Assembly: GCA_023846275.1 (NCBI GenBank)
Contig: JAIUJO010000226.1
Coordinates: forward strand, 248,001-312,000
Direction of reading: 5' to 3'
DNA from: Vanilla planifolia
Lineage: Eukaryota; Streptophyta; Magnoliopsida; Asparagales; Orchidaceae
Length of the DNA: 64,000 nt
Under the pieces are notes generated by a model that saw nothing but the letters and a program-made list of their open reading frames with translations, was not told where the DNA came from and searched no databases. Position numbers and translations under genes: made by a program. Below, piece after piece: positions 1 to 11,060 of the stretch (the stretch's first letter is position 1; the number at the start of each line of letters is the position of its first letter).

Positions 1-735
1 CACGTCACATGACACCCTTGCATGCATGTCATTGGCATGCATCCTTGGGTGCAACTTACATTTAAAAATTTATGGTCCAGAGGACTGTACAAGAGTCAAG
101 ATATGCATTGTAGATAGTTGTTTTCTATTTGATTGCCATTCCTTACTAGACCTAGGAATGGACAATAGACTCATTGCCAGATTAACATTTTCTCTCTATT
201 GGTGCTCGATCACACCAATAGGCTTTTGTTTATCTCCTATACCATTGGGTTTGACGTGGAAGGAAGAGTACGTGTGATCAAAGAACATGGCATCAATTAA
301 TCATCACACCCCAATTGGTTGCACATATCACTTCATCATTTATAACACTTTTTAATGATCCTTTCATATAGTCAATTACAAAAACCATGTTATAACTTCT
401 CCTTCCCCTAAATGATAATATCCAATGGACTTCTTATCAAGTAACAAATGGAAACTATCCACATCATAATGATTATAACACTTATTTGGACTATTCAATT
501 AGTAGGATTGACTTGTGGTTTTTATAAGAGGTGGTCCTACTTATTAATAGAATTAACCAAAAAATTTGCAGCACCAACTAAGAATGTCCATGAACCAACA
601 TGTATAAAACAAAGAAAAAGTTCTTAGTCTATTAATCCTTTGAATGTTTGGTCCTTGTAAACTTCCCCATGTTGAGTGAAATTAAGGTGTAGGCTCCACT
701 CCTACTTGGGCTTTTCCTTCAATTCCTTTAAGTTC
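1..735. other. Unassigned AT-rich sequence
   Basis: No recognisable gene or repeat shared with the rest of the window. An open frame of 83 codons at 26-277 (+) shows no motif I know and no counterpart elsewhere in the window. The L1 fossil that follows becomes recognisable only from about 735, so this stretch is probably the sequence into which it inserted, or an older repeat without a second copy here. Confidence 0.4.
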
Positions 736-754
736 ATCCTTGTGACCATAGTCC

Positions 755-1130
755 CCTTAGGACCCAATGATTTTGGATTGGTGCTTGTATCACTTTGTCT
801 GGATTTTTTGTTATGTTTAATGTTTTTTATCCATAGTGGATTGAAGTAGGTTCGGGTCTGATGTCTCTTATCGTTATACCTTTTTACTACTATGTAAGTA
901 TCTCTCACAACTTATTTAGTACTAGCTTGAGCATTCTAGCTTGATTAGGCTCAAGATTAGCTCTTCCTTTCTAAAAATTACACACCTTCTATGTACTAAT
1001 GACATCATGATTTATGCATCTACAACTTGTGTTGTATTGAGGACCTTTTGAGAAATTATCTAGCATAATGGGCAACACTCAGGTTAGGTTTTGATTCATA
1101 ACAAATCCAAAATATTATTTAGCAAAGGGA
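755..1130 (+). pseudogene. Reverse transcriptase remnant of LINE copy 1
   Basis: Only the part around RT motifs B to D remains. Frame pieces read GWIGACIT and FVMFNVF (about 770-835), then LLCTNDIMIYAST at 986-1,024. The latter corresponds to the LLYVDDIMIY of copy 2 (7,500-7,526), so the catalytic Y-x-D-D has decayed to C-T-N-D. The flanking words (for example ttagtactagctt near 918) also match copy 2. This is the polymerase active-site region of a LINE ORF2, now broken. Confidence 0.8.
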
Positions 1131-2468
1131 AGGATCACTAGTTAAGGAAGATGGTAGCTAAAAAAATTAAATATACCTCAAGTTGCTCAATTGAAATATC
1201 TTGGTATACCAATTATAGCAAAAAAAACTAGAGAAACATGATACAATTTATTATTAATTAAGTTGAAAATTTTGTGTCCAAATAGCTGATTAGGTCATTA
1301 CCAGTGCTAGGTTATATTACCATGATTAACTAAATGCTAACTATTATTCCTATGCACAACTTTACCCATTCCTTAATTTTGAGAGACGCTATTATAGAAT
1401 TGAAGAAATTGACACAACAATTCTTAATGGGTCTTCAAATGTTAGGAACACAATACATTATGCCTATTAGAAAATGTTACTCTTCTTAAGAAAGGTGGGG
1501 TTTTTAGAGTCTGTATTTTGTAAAACTGGTAGATATAAATGATTAAAAAATATTGCAGATGGGTGATGGCTTGGGAATAAAGTTTATAGGTTTAGTCCAA
1601 ATGGTCGAAATACATTATGACAAGTAACACTTTCTATTTGAATGCATGGTGCTTCTCATTCTCTTTAGACAATTACCTGGACATATTTCTTATTTCTTCA
1701 TAGCCAACCAATCTTAGCATAGAAGTGGACCATCCAACACTTTTAATGGAGCTTGCTATGTAACATGATGTGTGGGATCACAATAAGATACAAAACATAT
1801 TTGCAAATAACCTAGTAGGTTAAATTCTATATATCCTATGGTTCAAATAAAATGAAAATGATGTATTGTACTTCAAATCAAGCGAGAATACAATGCTAGA
1901 CTCAAAAATTTTCTACAATGGCACATATATATGCCAAAATGTTTTTAGAAAAGACGATGCATAGGTTTTGAAAGTGTGGGTGCAACCTTGGATTAGCATA
2001 TTCTTGCGGAAATTTCTGCTAAATATACTTCTATCTCACTTTTGGCTTCATGCAAGAGGGATTGAGATGTTGAAGCTATTTCCATGGGGTTCCAATCTAA
2101 TTGAATGTGTGCAATAGTGTTTGTAGGAGCACAATAGTGCCAAAGAATTATGTTCAAGCAGGTTCACAAATGAGAATTTCATGCTCGATTTTCTGAACTA
2201 TTTTGACATTACATCATTACTTGAGCATCTAAATTAGAAGTCTATCAATATGTGGATGGAATTACCTCTCATACAATTGATTTCAAATCTTTTGTATTAT
2301 TTAATCTTTGACTTAACAAAAATCTACAAGCACATGCAAAAAAGGCTCTTAACTTAGCAGCACTACAAAGAAATATTCCATTTATTGATGTTGTTTATTT
2401 CAACTCTCATATCTTTTTTAGTGGGGGAGGTCTAGCAACCTTAATGGCATATTTTCTTTTATTAGACT

Positions 2469-2640
2469 CCTCCCCCAATGAGATGGGTTAATTTCATTTG
2501 TGATGCAGCTATGCAAGAAGATCACAGTGCTCAAATTAAAACTATTCTTCAAAATGAAAGGGGTAGACCTATTTTTATTGTCGGTAAAACATTTTTTGGG
2601 AGCGCGATATTATGAAACAATTCTAGTCTCATAGCTTTTT
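2469..2640 (+). pseudogene. Partial RNase H domain (first of two) in LINE copy 1
   Basis: From 2,469 the frame reads PPPMRWVNFICDAAMQ and then NERGRPIFIVGKT, the N-terminal half of an RNase H domain. The D of CDAA would be the first catalytic aspartate. The reading degrades after about 2,600. A second N-terminal half of the same domain starts about 470 bp downstream, so this half looks like a product of tandem duplication inside the element. The middle segment around ERGRP is present here but missing from the second half. Confidence 0.72.
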
Positions 2641-2934
2641 AAAAGATTGCTCTACAACTTGTAGGATTAAATACAGGGTTGTCATTTCAATTTTTGATCT
2701 TTTTCATTAGATCATAATGAAATTTATTGCCATAACTTCTAAAATAGTTAAATTTGCCTCTCTATCATTGCTATACCTTTTTTCTTGACAAGATTCAACA
2801 GCCACATATGGATAAGGTACCTAATTTTGATGCATTTTCAAAGGAGCATTTGAATTATTTCTACTACTTGCTTCAACTCTCTAATATTTTCTTGTGGCAA
2901 TTCTGGTGGCGTTGATGGGTTGGCCTCTTATTGG

Positions 2935-3345
2935 ATTCCCCCTCCAATGGTTTGGATTAAATTCAATTGTGATGCAACTATGAATGATATCTTTAATGTT
3001 AAAATTGCTTTAGTTTAGGCTCAACTTTGGCCATGGAGACCATTGCTATTTTTGAAGCAATGGAACCTCTTGTAATAGTACATCTTAATGTCCAAGTAGT
3101 AGTGACTGAATTATATTGTACTATAGCCATTATTATAATGAACTAGTCACTTTTGTCTACAACAAATAATGTTTCCTATCATAGCATTATTTCTTTTGGT
3201 ATGAAGTTCTTCAAATTATTATACGTAAAACACCAAGGCGATGGTGTTGTAGATTGGGCAAGTGATCATGCACATTTGTTTGATTCTGTTTGAGACTTGG
3301 GAAGGCCCCTCCCCAAGCAACTTCAACTTTGTCTTTTTATTAATT
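2935..3345 (+). pseudogene. RNase H domain (second) and 3' tail of LINE copy 1
   Basis: The frame reads IPPPMVWIKFNCDATM from 2,935, with the first catalytic D at 2,971-2,973. AMETIAIFEAMEPL follows near 3,030, carrying the catalytic E, then VQVVVTELYC where an E-x-D-C or E-x-D-S is expected, so the third acidic residue is lost. It ends in VKHQGDGVVDWASDHAH at 3,225-3,276, the usual C-terminal D-x-A-S-D-x-A block. Known family role: degrading the RNA strand during target-primed reverse transcription. The segment between the first D and the E is shortened. Confidence 0.8.
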
Positions 3346-3484
3346 TTATGTATGAACCTTGTTAAGGAGAATTTTAAGATGGCTTCAGAAATTACTTTAT
3401 CATGGATCCCAAAAGTCTTTAGTTTCATCTCATGTATAAGAAAAGTGCAAAGGCATGAGGAATGAATTTCGTTAATATAAGGAA

Positions 3485-5220
3485 AACAAAAAAAGAAAAA
3501 GGAGGGACAACTTATGGTTAATTTCAAAAATTAAAAGAAAAAAGCAATTGCCAAGAATCTTAATGTAATCTTAGGAAGAGCATTAAGCAATGGTTCAATT
3601 TTTCGAAAAATTTACAAGACATTCATTAGGCTAAGATTTTGTTGGGATCACTTGGAAAGAATATTCAGGATTGCTCAATGGTTTCACCTTGATTTTAATA
3701 AGGTTACTATGTGTACAACAAGTAATGATAAAGAGTTTATTTGCACTATTGCATTAGTGCTGGTTTCCTGGAGTTTACATGTCACAAATTATGGGTGTAT
3801 TGAATATCTTCTGTTAGGCCTATTTTACTTGATAATGATCAGAATTGGATTGATTATGGTTACCTCTATGAAGAGGAAGTGCAATTCTTTGGGTTATCCT
3901 CAATGGTTAGATGTATTTAGAAATTGTAAGTATTGTGTATCTCATGGTTGGCAAAATAATTGTTAAGAAAAGGTTAATTTTCTTCATATGTTATTATTAC
4001 ATATATTAATTCAAATAATCTTAGTATTCCAACATTGCTTGCATACCCTAGAAGCATTGAAAAAAAGGCTCTTTGGAAGAATTATTATGCTTGGTACAAT
4101 GCAACATGTACTTATGACTTAAATAATATCGCAAGTGGCTAGAAGTAAGGATAACTTTAGGTTTGCATTAGCCACTTCACCTAATATGTCCTTATGTGTA
4201 GAAAGGCATTCTTTTGTATTAGTTTGCCACAATAGGTGCAACTTGGAAGTTGTGGCATCTTTGCCTTAACTGATAGCTTCAAATGGAGGTCTACTACATA
4301 TGAATTGCATGGTGCAGAAGGTGATTTATTAATGGGGACCTTTGATAATTATTATATTGTTTAGAAACTTTGAATTGCAACATAAGAGTACTATAAATAA
4401 TTTTATCAAAGATGTGGGGGCTTCTAATGAAGTAGTTTCTAGAAACGATGGACCCATAAGCATGTCAATGCCTATGTGCTTAAAATTATTATTGTGTTTG
4501 TACTTAATGTAAAGGGTGACCTATTGGCATTGTAGAAATCTATTTATGAGTTGTTGTGTCTAGAGGTAGAGTGCGTTAAAGTTTTATTATAACCATCATG
4601 TTGGCAACTCTCTTTTGCTTGAATTGGGCTTATTATTATGTAAGATATGAATTAAATTACATCCTTTTATGCTATTACATGGCTGAGTGTTGGAATTTAA
4701 ATTTTGCTCCAGGTTAGTATTTGAGGTGCTATGTAATAATATAATAGGAGCAACAATAAATACCAAGTAAATATGATAGAAGAAAACCTCAAAGGTTATA
4801 GCTACATTCCTAAAAAGGGTAAATTTAACACTTCTGCATGCCGCTTTGATCCAATCCTATTGAATAGCAAGTTTACACATAGCATTATTATGTTGTGGTT
4901 GCTGTATCACCTAGTTTTCAATTTATTAGTTCATTAATGTTTTGGTGAGGTGGATCATTCACTATTTTATTTGATAGAGGAGGTGCACATATTGTGTTGC
5001 ACTACAATTTGATTAACAAACAATTTCAAGAACTTAATCTGGGAATGCTTCCTTTATCCAAGTTTAATGATCAATTTCAATAATTATCCTAGCACTACGT
5101 GCTATTATGGAATTGTATTTCCCATAAGAAGTAGTTCTTATAAGGATAATATGTAACAAATGAAACCATTATGTTTAATTGTAATCGTGTTTTTGTTAAT
5201 AAATTATGAACATATTTTTT
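3485..5220. other. Unassigned spacer between LINE copies 1 and 2; possible LINE 5' part
   Basis: No family is identified. An open frame of 104 codons at 3,652-3,966 (+) lacks a motif I recognise. By position this 1.7 kb could hold the 5' UTR and ORF1 of LINE copy 2, whose endonuclease starts at about 5,229, but I see no CCHC zinc knuckle or other ORF1 landmark. I tried to match it to the equivalent interval on the other side of the inverted duplication (33.7-36.1 kb) and found no clear alignment. Confidence 0.35.
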
Positions 5221-5228
5221 TTGTTGAT

Positions 5229-5905
5229 ATCTATGGGATTAAAGTAGCTAAATCTCATGGCTACCTATAGTATTTGATAAGGAGGAATACAAGCTTCATG
5301 ATTTGTCTCTTAGAAACTAATGTGGAGACTTTTAGTTATGACAAAAAGGATAAAAGTTTTGAAAAAAAACCTAGATTACTTTTTTAAACCTTTCAAGCAG
5401 GCAATATGGAGGCAATAAGGCACTATGGTAGATTTGGGCATGCTTGAGATTTTGGATCACACTTCATAGATGGTTACTATCTTTGTGAGATATTATAGTA
5501 ATGAAATTTGGAGGTCCTATGCAGTGTATGTATTAAAATAATATATAAATTTGTGATTACCTTGGGACCAAATCAGAGATAGTGCTATGTTTGGTAGACC
5601 ATTATTTGTTGTAGGCCACTTTAATACCTTACATGCATAGCAATAAAAAAAGTAACAAAAAATTCACCCATGGCTTGGCTTAGTTTGAATTCTCTAGCTT
5701 TATTCATTATATGGATCTGACTTGCTTGGGTTTCATTGAAAATTAGTTTACTTGGTCTATTGAGGAAAAGATGAATGCTTGCATCTATGAAGTATTATAT
5801 AACGATTTTATGAATATTGATGTGATGCAAGCCATCTTGGTCACCAGTTTTATGCTTCTCCCTTGCATCCCTTAGACCACAACCATTAATCTTATTGTTT
5901 AGACA
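5229..5905 (+). pseudogene. L1 (APE-type) endonuclease remnant, copy 2
   Basis: Landmarks in the expected order across several frames: MICLLETNV at 5,298-5,324 (equivalent to F-L-Q-E-T-K, catalytic E at 5,313); VVGHFNT at 5,608-5,628 (equivalent to V-G-D-F-N, D changed to H); FTWSIEEKM at 5,747-5,773 (equivalent to F-T-W-S-N); and PLDHN near 5,870 (equivalent to S-D-H-x-P). These are the metal-binding and DNA-contact motifs of the nicking endonuclease that starts target-primed reverse transcription. Loss of the D in the second motif, together with stops, makes it non-functional. Confidence 0.8.
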
Positions 5906-6209
5906 ATCATTATTGGGAAAAGCTATAAGGAGAATCCAACTTGTGAACATTTGGTTATCTTTTCCCTAATAAATCAATGTATTTAACAAAGCTTTGAGAA
6001 GCACTATTAAAGTAATCCCAATTGATAGTTTGTCCAAAAAATTTAGCCAAGCTATGTCAACATTAAAGAAATGGAGCATAGTAGAATTTGATAGTAGCTA
6101 TAAAAATCTTAGCAATTAGAATAAGAAATCTAGAAGCTTCAACATATGGAATCTATGAGTTGCTTAATTGAGTTGGAACATGATCCTTTGGCTAGCTTAT
6201 TTCATCATA

Positions 6210-6370
6210 TCTCATTGTCATGGCATTGGAAGAAGCATGGTGGAGGCAACATGCCAAGCATAATTAGGCATCCCTTTGGGATTGAACATGCCTCTTCTAA
6301 GAAATGGATACCTTTACCTCCATTGGCAATTAGACCCAACAACATAAAAATGATATTAAGGAGCTGATGG
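6210..6370 (+). pseudogene. EN-RT linker of LINE ORF2, copy 2
   Basis: The frame reads MALEEAWWRQHAKHN from 6,220. This corresponds to the region before the RT in plant L1 ORF2, typically E-E-x-x-W-x-Q-R-x-R followed by W-L-x-x-G-D-x-N-T-x-F-F-H. The stop after HN sits where a W is expected, consistent with a TGG to TAG change. The overlapping 73-codon frame at 6,146-6,367 is a different frame and only a shadow of this segment. Confidence 0.65.
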
Positions 6371-6728
6371 CCTCCCAAACAAAGATTAAAGAGATTCTCT
6401 TGTACTTTTTTTTAGTAAGAAGTGGTGTAGCCATTTCCAATATGAGCCTTCTTCACCCTTTGAGCCCTTCATATTTACTAATGATGAGGAGGAGACTACA
6501 CTTGTGACTCTAATAAGTGATGATATGATGATATCTATAATGATGTACAATAATAGAAATAAATCCCATCTTTTGGATGGCTTCTTAGTTGAGGTTTTAG
6601 ATGGTTATTAGAAGATCATATAGATGCAGATTTTTGTAGTAGTGAAATAATTCTTTAAAGTTATCTTTATATTAAAATGTTGAAAGGACACAGTGGCCAT
6701 ATTCATCCTTAGCGTTTAAGGAGCTTCA

Positions 6729-7640
6729 ACACCCAACAAGTTTAGCCTCATTAGCCTTTGTAATATGATTAACAAAGTGGTGATGAAACTTTTTGTGGTT
6801 AGATATGTGTAATGCTTCTAGATGTCTTTGTTAGGAAGCAAGTTGCTTTTGTGTTATGTCGTGCTATATTTGATAATATTTTTTTAAATAAGAAAAAGAA
6901 CTATTTGTACTTGTCTTCTTTCAAAGAAGTTTTGATGGTAATAAAATTAGTTGTGGATTAGGCCTATGATAAGGAAAATTAGAAATTTTTATTGGATGTG
7001 CTTATACATTGTAGTTGCTTACACTTTGTTGTGGTTTGATTAAGCTTATATCATCGCACAAAGATTTGCAATTAGCAATTAGCAATTTGAGAATCAAAAA
7101 GAAGAGAAAAGAATTTAATGATTTTTATCTATCATTGATGCAAGTTTTAGATAGGGATATTCTTAAGCATTGATAAGAAAATTAGAAATTAGATATGGAT
7201 CATGCTTATGATAAGGTAAATTAGAAATTTGTGTTAGATATGCTTAAACATTGGTAGTTCTTTGCACTTTGCTGTGGTTGGATTAAGGCTTATGTCACGA
7301 CACCAAGATTTAGGATTATGTTTAATGTTTTCTATCTATCATTCATCAAAGAAACTGAGCATCTTAGATAGGGATGTCCTCTCAATCCATACCATGTTAC
7401 TACAGGGTCTAAGTATCTCTTATTGCTTATTAGTACTAGTTTGGTCATGCTGCCTTGATTGAGTTTAGGAATATCTCTTCTTCCTTGATGTTTACACACC
7501 TTTTGTATGTTGATGACATTATGATTTATGAACCATCAACTTGTGGTATAATGAAGAATATTTAGGGTATTATAGAGTAATAAGGGGATCACTTAGGTGT
7601 GGTCATGAATCTAAAAAAATTAAGAGTGTTATTTAGCAAT
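6729..7640 (+). pseudogene. Reverse transcriptase domain, LINE copy 2, with internal duplication
   Basis: TPNKFSLISLCNMINK at 6,729-6,776 is RT block 1 (P-x-x-F-R-P-I-S-L-C-N). RKQVAFVLCRAIFDN at 6,833-6,877 is block 2 (Q-x-A-F-V-P-G-R). The A-Y-D-K block (motif A) occurs twice, at 6,962 and 7,204. The R-Q-G-x-P-L-S-P block (motif B) likewise occurs twice, at 7,149 and, better preserved as R*GCPLNPY, at 7,366. The catalytic YVDD is intact at 7,506-7,517. The spacing fits the L1 clade. The catalytic motif survives although the frame is broken in many places. Confidence 0.85.
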
Positions 7641-9030
7641 GGAATAAAGTATAAGTGTTCAAAGTTCCTTTCTTGAAATTTTCATATGCTTGATAAAAAT
7701 ATCTAGGAAACCAATCATATAAACAAAACTTTAGAGAAAAAAATTGAAATTCTTTATTAATAAAGAAAAAAATTGTGTGTCAAGGTGGATGATCAAATCA
7801 TTATAAATGGTGGTCCACAAAGTCATGATGAACTTGATGTTAATTGTTATTCTTACTTATTACTTAGTCTACACCTTAATTCCAAGCTACATTATTGTAT
7901 AATAAAACATATTATTGTGTCATTATTTGTGGAGTAGTTCAAATGATACTAGTACAATAAACTATGCTTATTGAAAAATACAACTCCTTAGGAATGTGTT
8001 AAACTTAGAGTTTGTACTTTTTCAACCTAGTAGTCAAGGCTAATTGCAAAACATGGTAGGTGTGAAATTACTCAAGAAGATAAGTTGTGAGTTTAGTTCT
8101 TTAGATCAAAATACATTATGAAAATAAAACTTTTCATATGTTTTGTATTGCATCTCATAGATGCATGTCACTCAATATTGGAGGCCCTTGTTCCATAAAC
8201 AATATGGTTTGGCAAATTGTTGCAAGCAATTTTTTTTTGGTTAGTTTGCTTGGAATCCTTCCTATTGTTACTAAAACAACAAATTTTAACATGGATGTGG
8301 AGCATTTTATATTTGTAGTAGAGCTAGTCAAGGAGCATAGGGTGTGGGATTGCAAAAAGATTTAGAAGTTATTTCACATATGATTTGGTATTTTAGATTC
8401 TACATTCTCCTTAGGTCAAATCAAACCAAATGAATGTTCTATGCTTCACATTGGGTGAGGATTTAGTGTTGGACTTAGAGAATATATACAATGACTTGTA
8501 TATGTCCATGAAGGGAGGAGGTCGTGTGGGTTTAGAAAGAGTTGGTGCAACCTTAAGTAAACATTTTTCTATAGAGATTAGCATTAAATCTACTTCCTAC
8601 TTACACCTGGCATAATGGAAGAAGGATCGAGACATCTAAACTTTGTCCTTAGTGATGCCATACTGATGAGGATGTGAAAAATTAGTTTTGACAGTGGTAT
8701 ATCATGGCATAACTCTGGTTTAGTAGCTTCATAAGTGACTAACTCATGCTTGGTGGGATTAAGTACTGGGATGTGACTTAAATTATTTAGTTCCTTAATT
8801 GGATGGCTATGAATGTGTAGGTGGCTATGACTTCTCATGTTGTTAAATGTAGAACTTTATCCTTATTGCACCTCTAGAATAATAAAAATTTGTAGGCACA
8901 AGTAGAAAAGACACTCAATTTAGTTACACATCAAAGGAGAAATCACATTGTAGTTGCTACTTAAAATTCTTTGATCATGTCCAATGGAGATCTAGTGGCC
9001 TTGATCAGTTGTTTGTTATCTTTTATTACA
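7640..9030 (+). pseudogene. RT-to-RNase H connecting region, LINE copy 2
   Basis: Poorly conserved stretch between RT and RNase H, where L1 ORF2 normally has the thumb and a Cys-rich segment. One block stands out: MDVEHFIFVVELVKEH followed by RVWDCKKI at 8,290-8,362. Counterparts are the VWDHNKIQN of copy 1 (about 1,770) and the VMWDHNKMKNLF on the - strand at about 37,210. The recurrence in three copies shows this was coding sequence of the family. I could not identify the zinc-binding cysteines. Confidence 0.65.
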
Positions 9031-9450
9031 CTACTCCAATAGGTTGGATTAAATTCAAACGTGTTGTAGTTATGCATCATTACATAAATGCTAGAATTGG
9101 TATTGCTTGATGGGATGACATAGGTAGATCTGTTACTATTGTTACAAAAACTTTAGATTCATATCCAATTACTACCATGGACATTGTTCTATTCTACAAG
9201 CAATGGAAATTTTGAAAGTTCTACTTCTTAAAGTGCAAGGAGTAATGATTTAATCCAATTGCATTATAGCCATTACTATGGTTAATCAATTACTTCTGAC
9301 AACAAGAAAGAATAGTTCTTACAATAGTTCTAATCCCCCAAAAAGTGTGAAGGCAATAATTCTAAAGACTAAGTTTCTTATTGTGCATTTTTTATATGAT
9401 TTTAATTGAGACCTAATGCCTCTCCCAAATCAATTCAACTTTATGTTTTT
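9031..9450 (+). pseudogene. RNase H remnant, LINE copy 2
   Basis: Starts TTPIGWIKFKRV at 9,031, equivalent to P-P-P-x-G-W-I-K-F-N-C-D, so the first catalytic Asp is lost. TMDIVLFYKQWKF near 9,176 corresponds to A-M-E-x-I-A-x-x-E-A-M-E. The tail after 9,390 aligns with the 3' tail of copy 1 (the words cctctcccaaatcaattcaactttat and cccctccccaagcaacttcaacttt share their layout). It is more decayed than the RNase H of the copy at 30.1 kb. Confidence 0.7.
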
Positions 9451-9489
9451 AATGACTTTTATTGCATTACCAAGGAACCCAATGACTTT

Positions 9490-11060
9490 GACTTCACTTA
9501 TAGTGTTAACAGAGTCCAAACAATGAAATCCACCAATCTCTAGTTAGCATCATTTATGGTTAAGACTAGGGTGGTATATATTCATTTTCATGCCCCTAAC
9601 TCTCATTCTTTATTAATTAAAACAAAATTGGCAAATTATTTTGCAAAGACTTTTTTCATAAATCCAAGAATTTTAACTCTAACTATGAGATATGTGTGCC
9701 CATGATTGTCCCTTTTAATCTTTACTTAAATCTTAAAGGCGATCGTAAAAGGATCAAAATCCTATAATGTTATCCCATGATAATGTATCCAAAGCATGGG
9801 CTTGCTTTGAGCAATTTGATTTCTACAAAGTAATGATGTTGGAGGCACTGCCAAGCAACATAAAGCCAAGCTACATTATTGACAAAATGATTAGGGTTGG
9901 CAGTGTGCACAAAATGGTAGACAGAAGAACCAAAATAATGGTTTTATTATGAGCTTTTAACTACAACTTAAACATAGGTTATTGTACCTAAGATTATTAT
10001 GGTTGCTGAAACCAAACTTTCCCTGCAAAGGATCATTATTAATTGATTTACATTATACTTTTTCCAATTATTAGACTTATGGAGCCTGTATTATTATCTG
10101 TTATCAATATCTCACTATGTCAAGATTGGGAAATTTGCTCGCTTACTACCTTCCTTGGATGTGCAGCAATGTCTAAGGCTATCTTTTTAGATTCAAACCC
10201 TAATTCTCCATTAGACATTACCACCATGGTAGGCTCTTATATTACCATCAAAAGTTGATATGGTGCAAATTTGAATGATGCATCATGTACACAGATGCTG
10301 TGTGATATGATAAGTTATCATGAAAAGTTAAGGAGCAAGGTGAAAGCCCACATTGATCTTCTACTTAATAAATGCATCCCATGATGAAGTTAGGATTCAA
10401 TGCATGTATTGGCTCTAAAATTATATTAGTTTTAAAGTAGCATGTGTCTTCACAAAAACTAAAACTATTTTAATGAGTCATTCACTATTTCACAATTCAA
10501 AAATTTTTATAATTACACATGCATGGATCAATCTTTGATACAAGTAGATGACTTTTGGCAAGATCAACTTGGTTGAAACACAAAGATAAAGCACTAGGAA
10601 GCATTCCATGTCATAGTTGACATGTTCGTCATGTTTGGTGGCACTTCACAAAGGAATAATGAATGCCTTTATGTTTTGATGCCATTCGTCAAGTTTTGAA
10701 ACATTGTCACTCAATAATAGGATTCTTTAATGACAACCCTCCTTAGTAGAGAATGAAGATGAAAATGTGTGGTTTCAATGACTATGCCAACACGGTGTAG
10801 GGACGATCACATGTTCAATTGCATTACGAAACAACAAAATTTGAAAGACATGAGAAGTGTGGAATCAACAAGATAATTGAATAGAGACGTACAAATCCGA
10901 TAGAAAAGAAGGAAATCTATGAACTTCCTACTTAAAAAAGCTTTGATTTCTTCACAATGCCTTACAAATAACAATTGACAACACTAAGAGGTAGCCAAGA
11001 CACAAGAAGCACCACAACAAAAAATAACTCTTGTGCAAAAGTGGTCTAAAGCCAATCCAA
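9490..11060 (+). repeat. Block U, left copy (unknown family)
   Basis: Follows the LINE 3' end directly. It is matched in inverted orientation at 28,600-29,785, starting from the LINE junction itself (ggaaccca in both). Well-matched anchors include the frame at 9,767-9,952, the word ttagacttatggagcctg (10,072), the segment ttagattcaaaccctaatt (10,188) and tgcatgtattggctct (10,401). By eye the best stretches are about 70-75% identical. It has no motif I recognise. It is either the downstream part of a larger element or host sequence caught in a duplication. Confidence 0.7.
9767..9952 (+). pseudogene. Coding-like frame in block U, left copy
   Basis: A 61-codon open frame beginning MLSHDNVSKAWACFEQFD and ending at a stop at about 9,950. 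The inverted copy of block U has an ungapped, same-length reading at about 29,323-29,500 (- strand), with shared residues A-C-F, F-x-F, V-M-x-L, I-I-D-K and V-L-L before the same terminal stop position. I do not recognise a family. The amino-acid match (about 40% by eye) is roughly what neutral drift at this nucleotide identity would give, so coding origin is only suggested by the absence of indels. The right copy is broken. Confidence 0.35.

Larger units (their letters stand above)
735..3480 (+). mobile_element. L1-type LINE fossil, copy 1 (5'-truncated)
   Basis: Degenerate non-LTR retrotransposon. It starts inside the reverse transcriptase and runs through the RNase H and a 3' tail. It aligns by eye with copy 2 from about 760 onward: the GWI-x-A segment, then FNVF, then the YVDD region, then a conserved VWDHNKIQN block near 1,770-1,800, then RNase H. 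The endonuclease and the first half of the RT are absent, as is usual for 5'-truncated LINE insertions. Many stops and frameshifts make it inactive. An A-rich stretch at 3,478-3,500 follows the element, but I cannot prove it is the original tail. No target-site duplication was identified. Confidence 0.8.
5220..9490 (+). mobile_element. L1-type LINE fossil, copy 2 (near-complete ORF2)
   Basis: Ordered remnants of an L1-clade ORF2: endonuclease (5,229-5,905), linker with ALEEAWWRQ (6,223-6,249), RT (6,729-7,640), a linker with a conserved VWD block (8,287-8,365), RNase H (about 9,031-9,450), and a 3' end at the word accaaggaaccc (9,472-9,483). That end word recurs, reverse-complemented, at the lower-coordinate ends of several - strand copies. 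The length of about 4.3 kb fits a plant L1 ORF2 with RNase H. Multiple stops and frameshifts and an internal RT duplication show it is dead. The junction with the next block is shared with the - strand copy at 29.8 kb. Confidence 0.85.

Noticed and set aside
3478-3545. A-rich stretch as poly(A) tail of LINE copy 1
   Set aside because: It is interrupted and lies beyond the part of the tail shared with other copies. Other copies show no A-tract at the equivalent end.
3652-3966. 104-codon open frame as LINE ORF1
   Set aside because: Position would allow it, but I see no zinc knuckle, coiled coil or other ORF1 mark, and no second copy for comparison.
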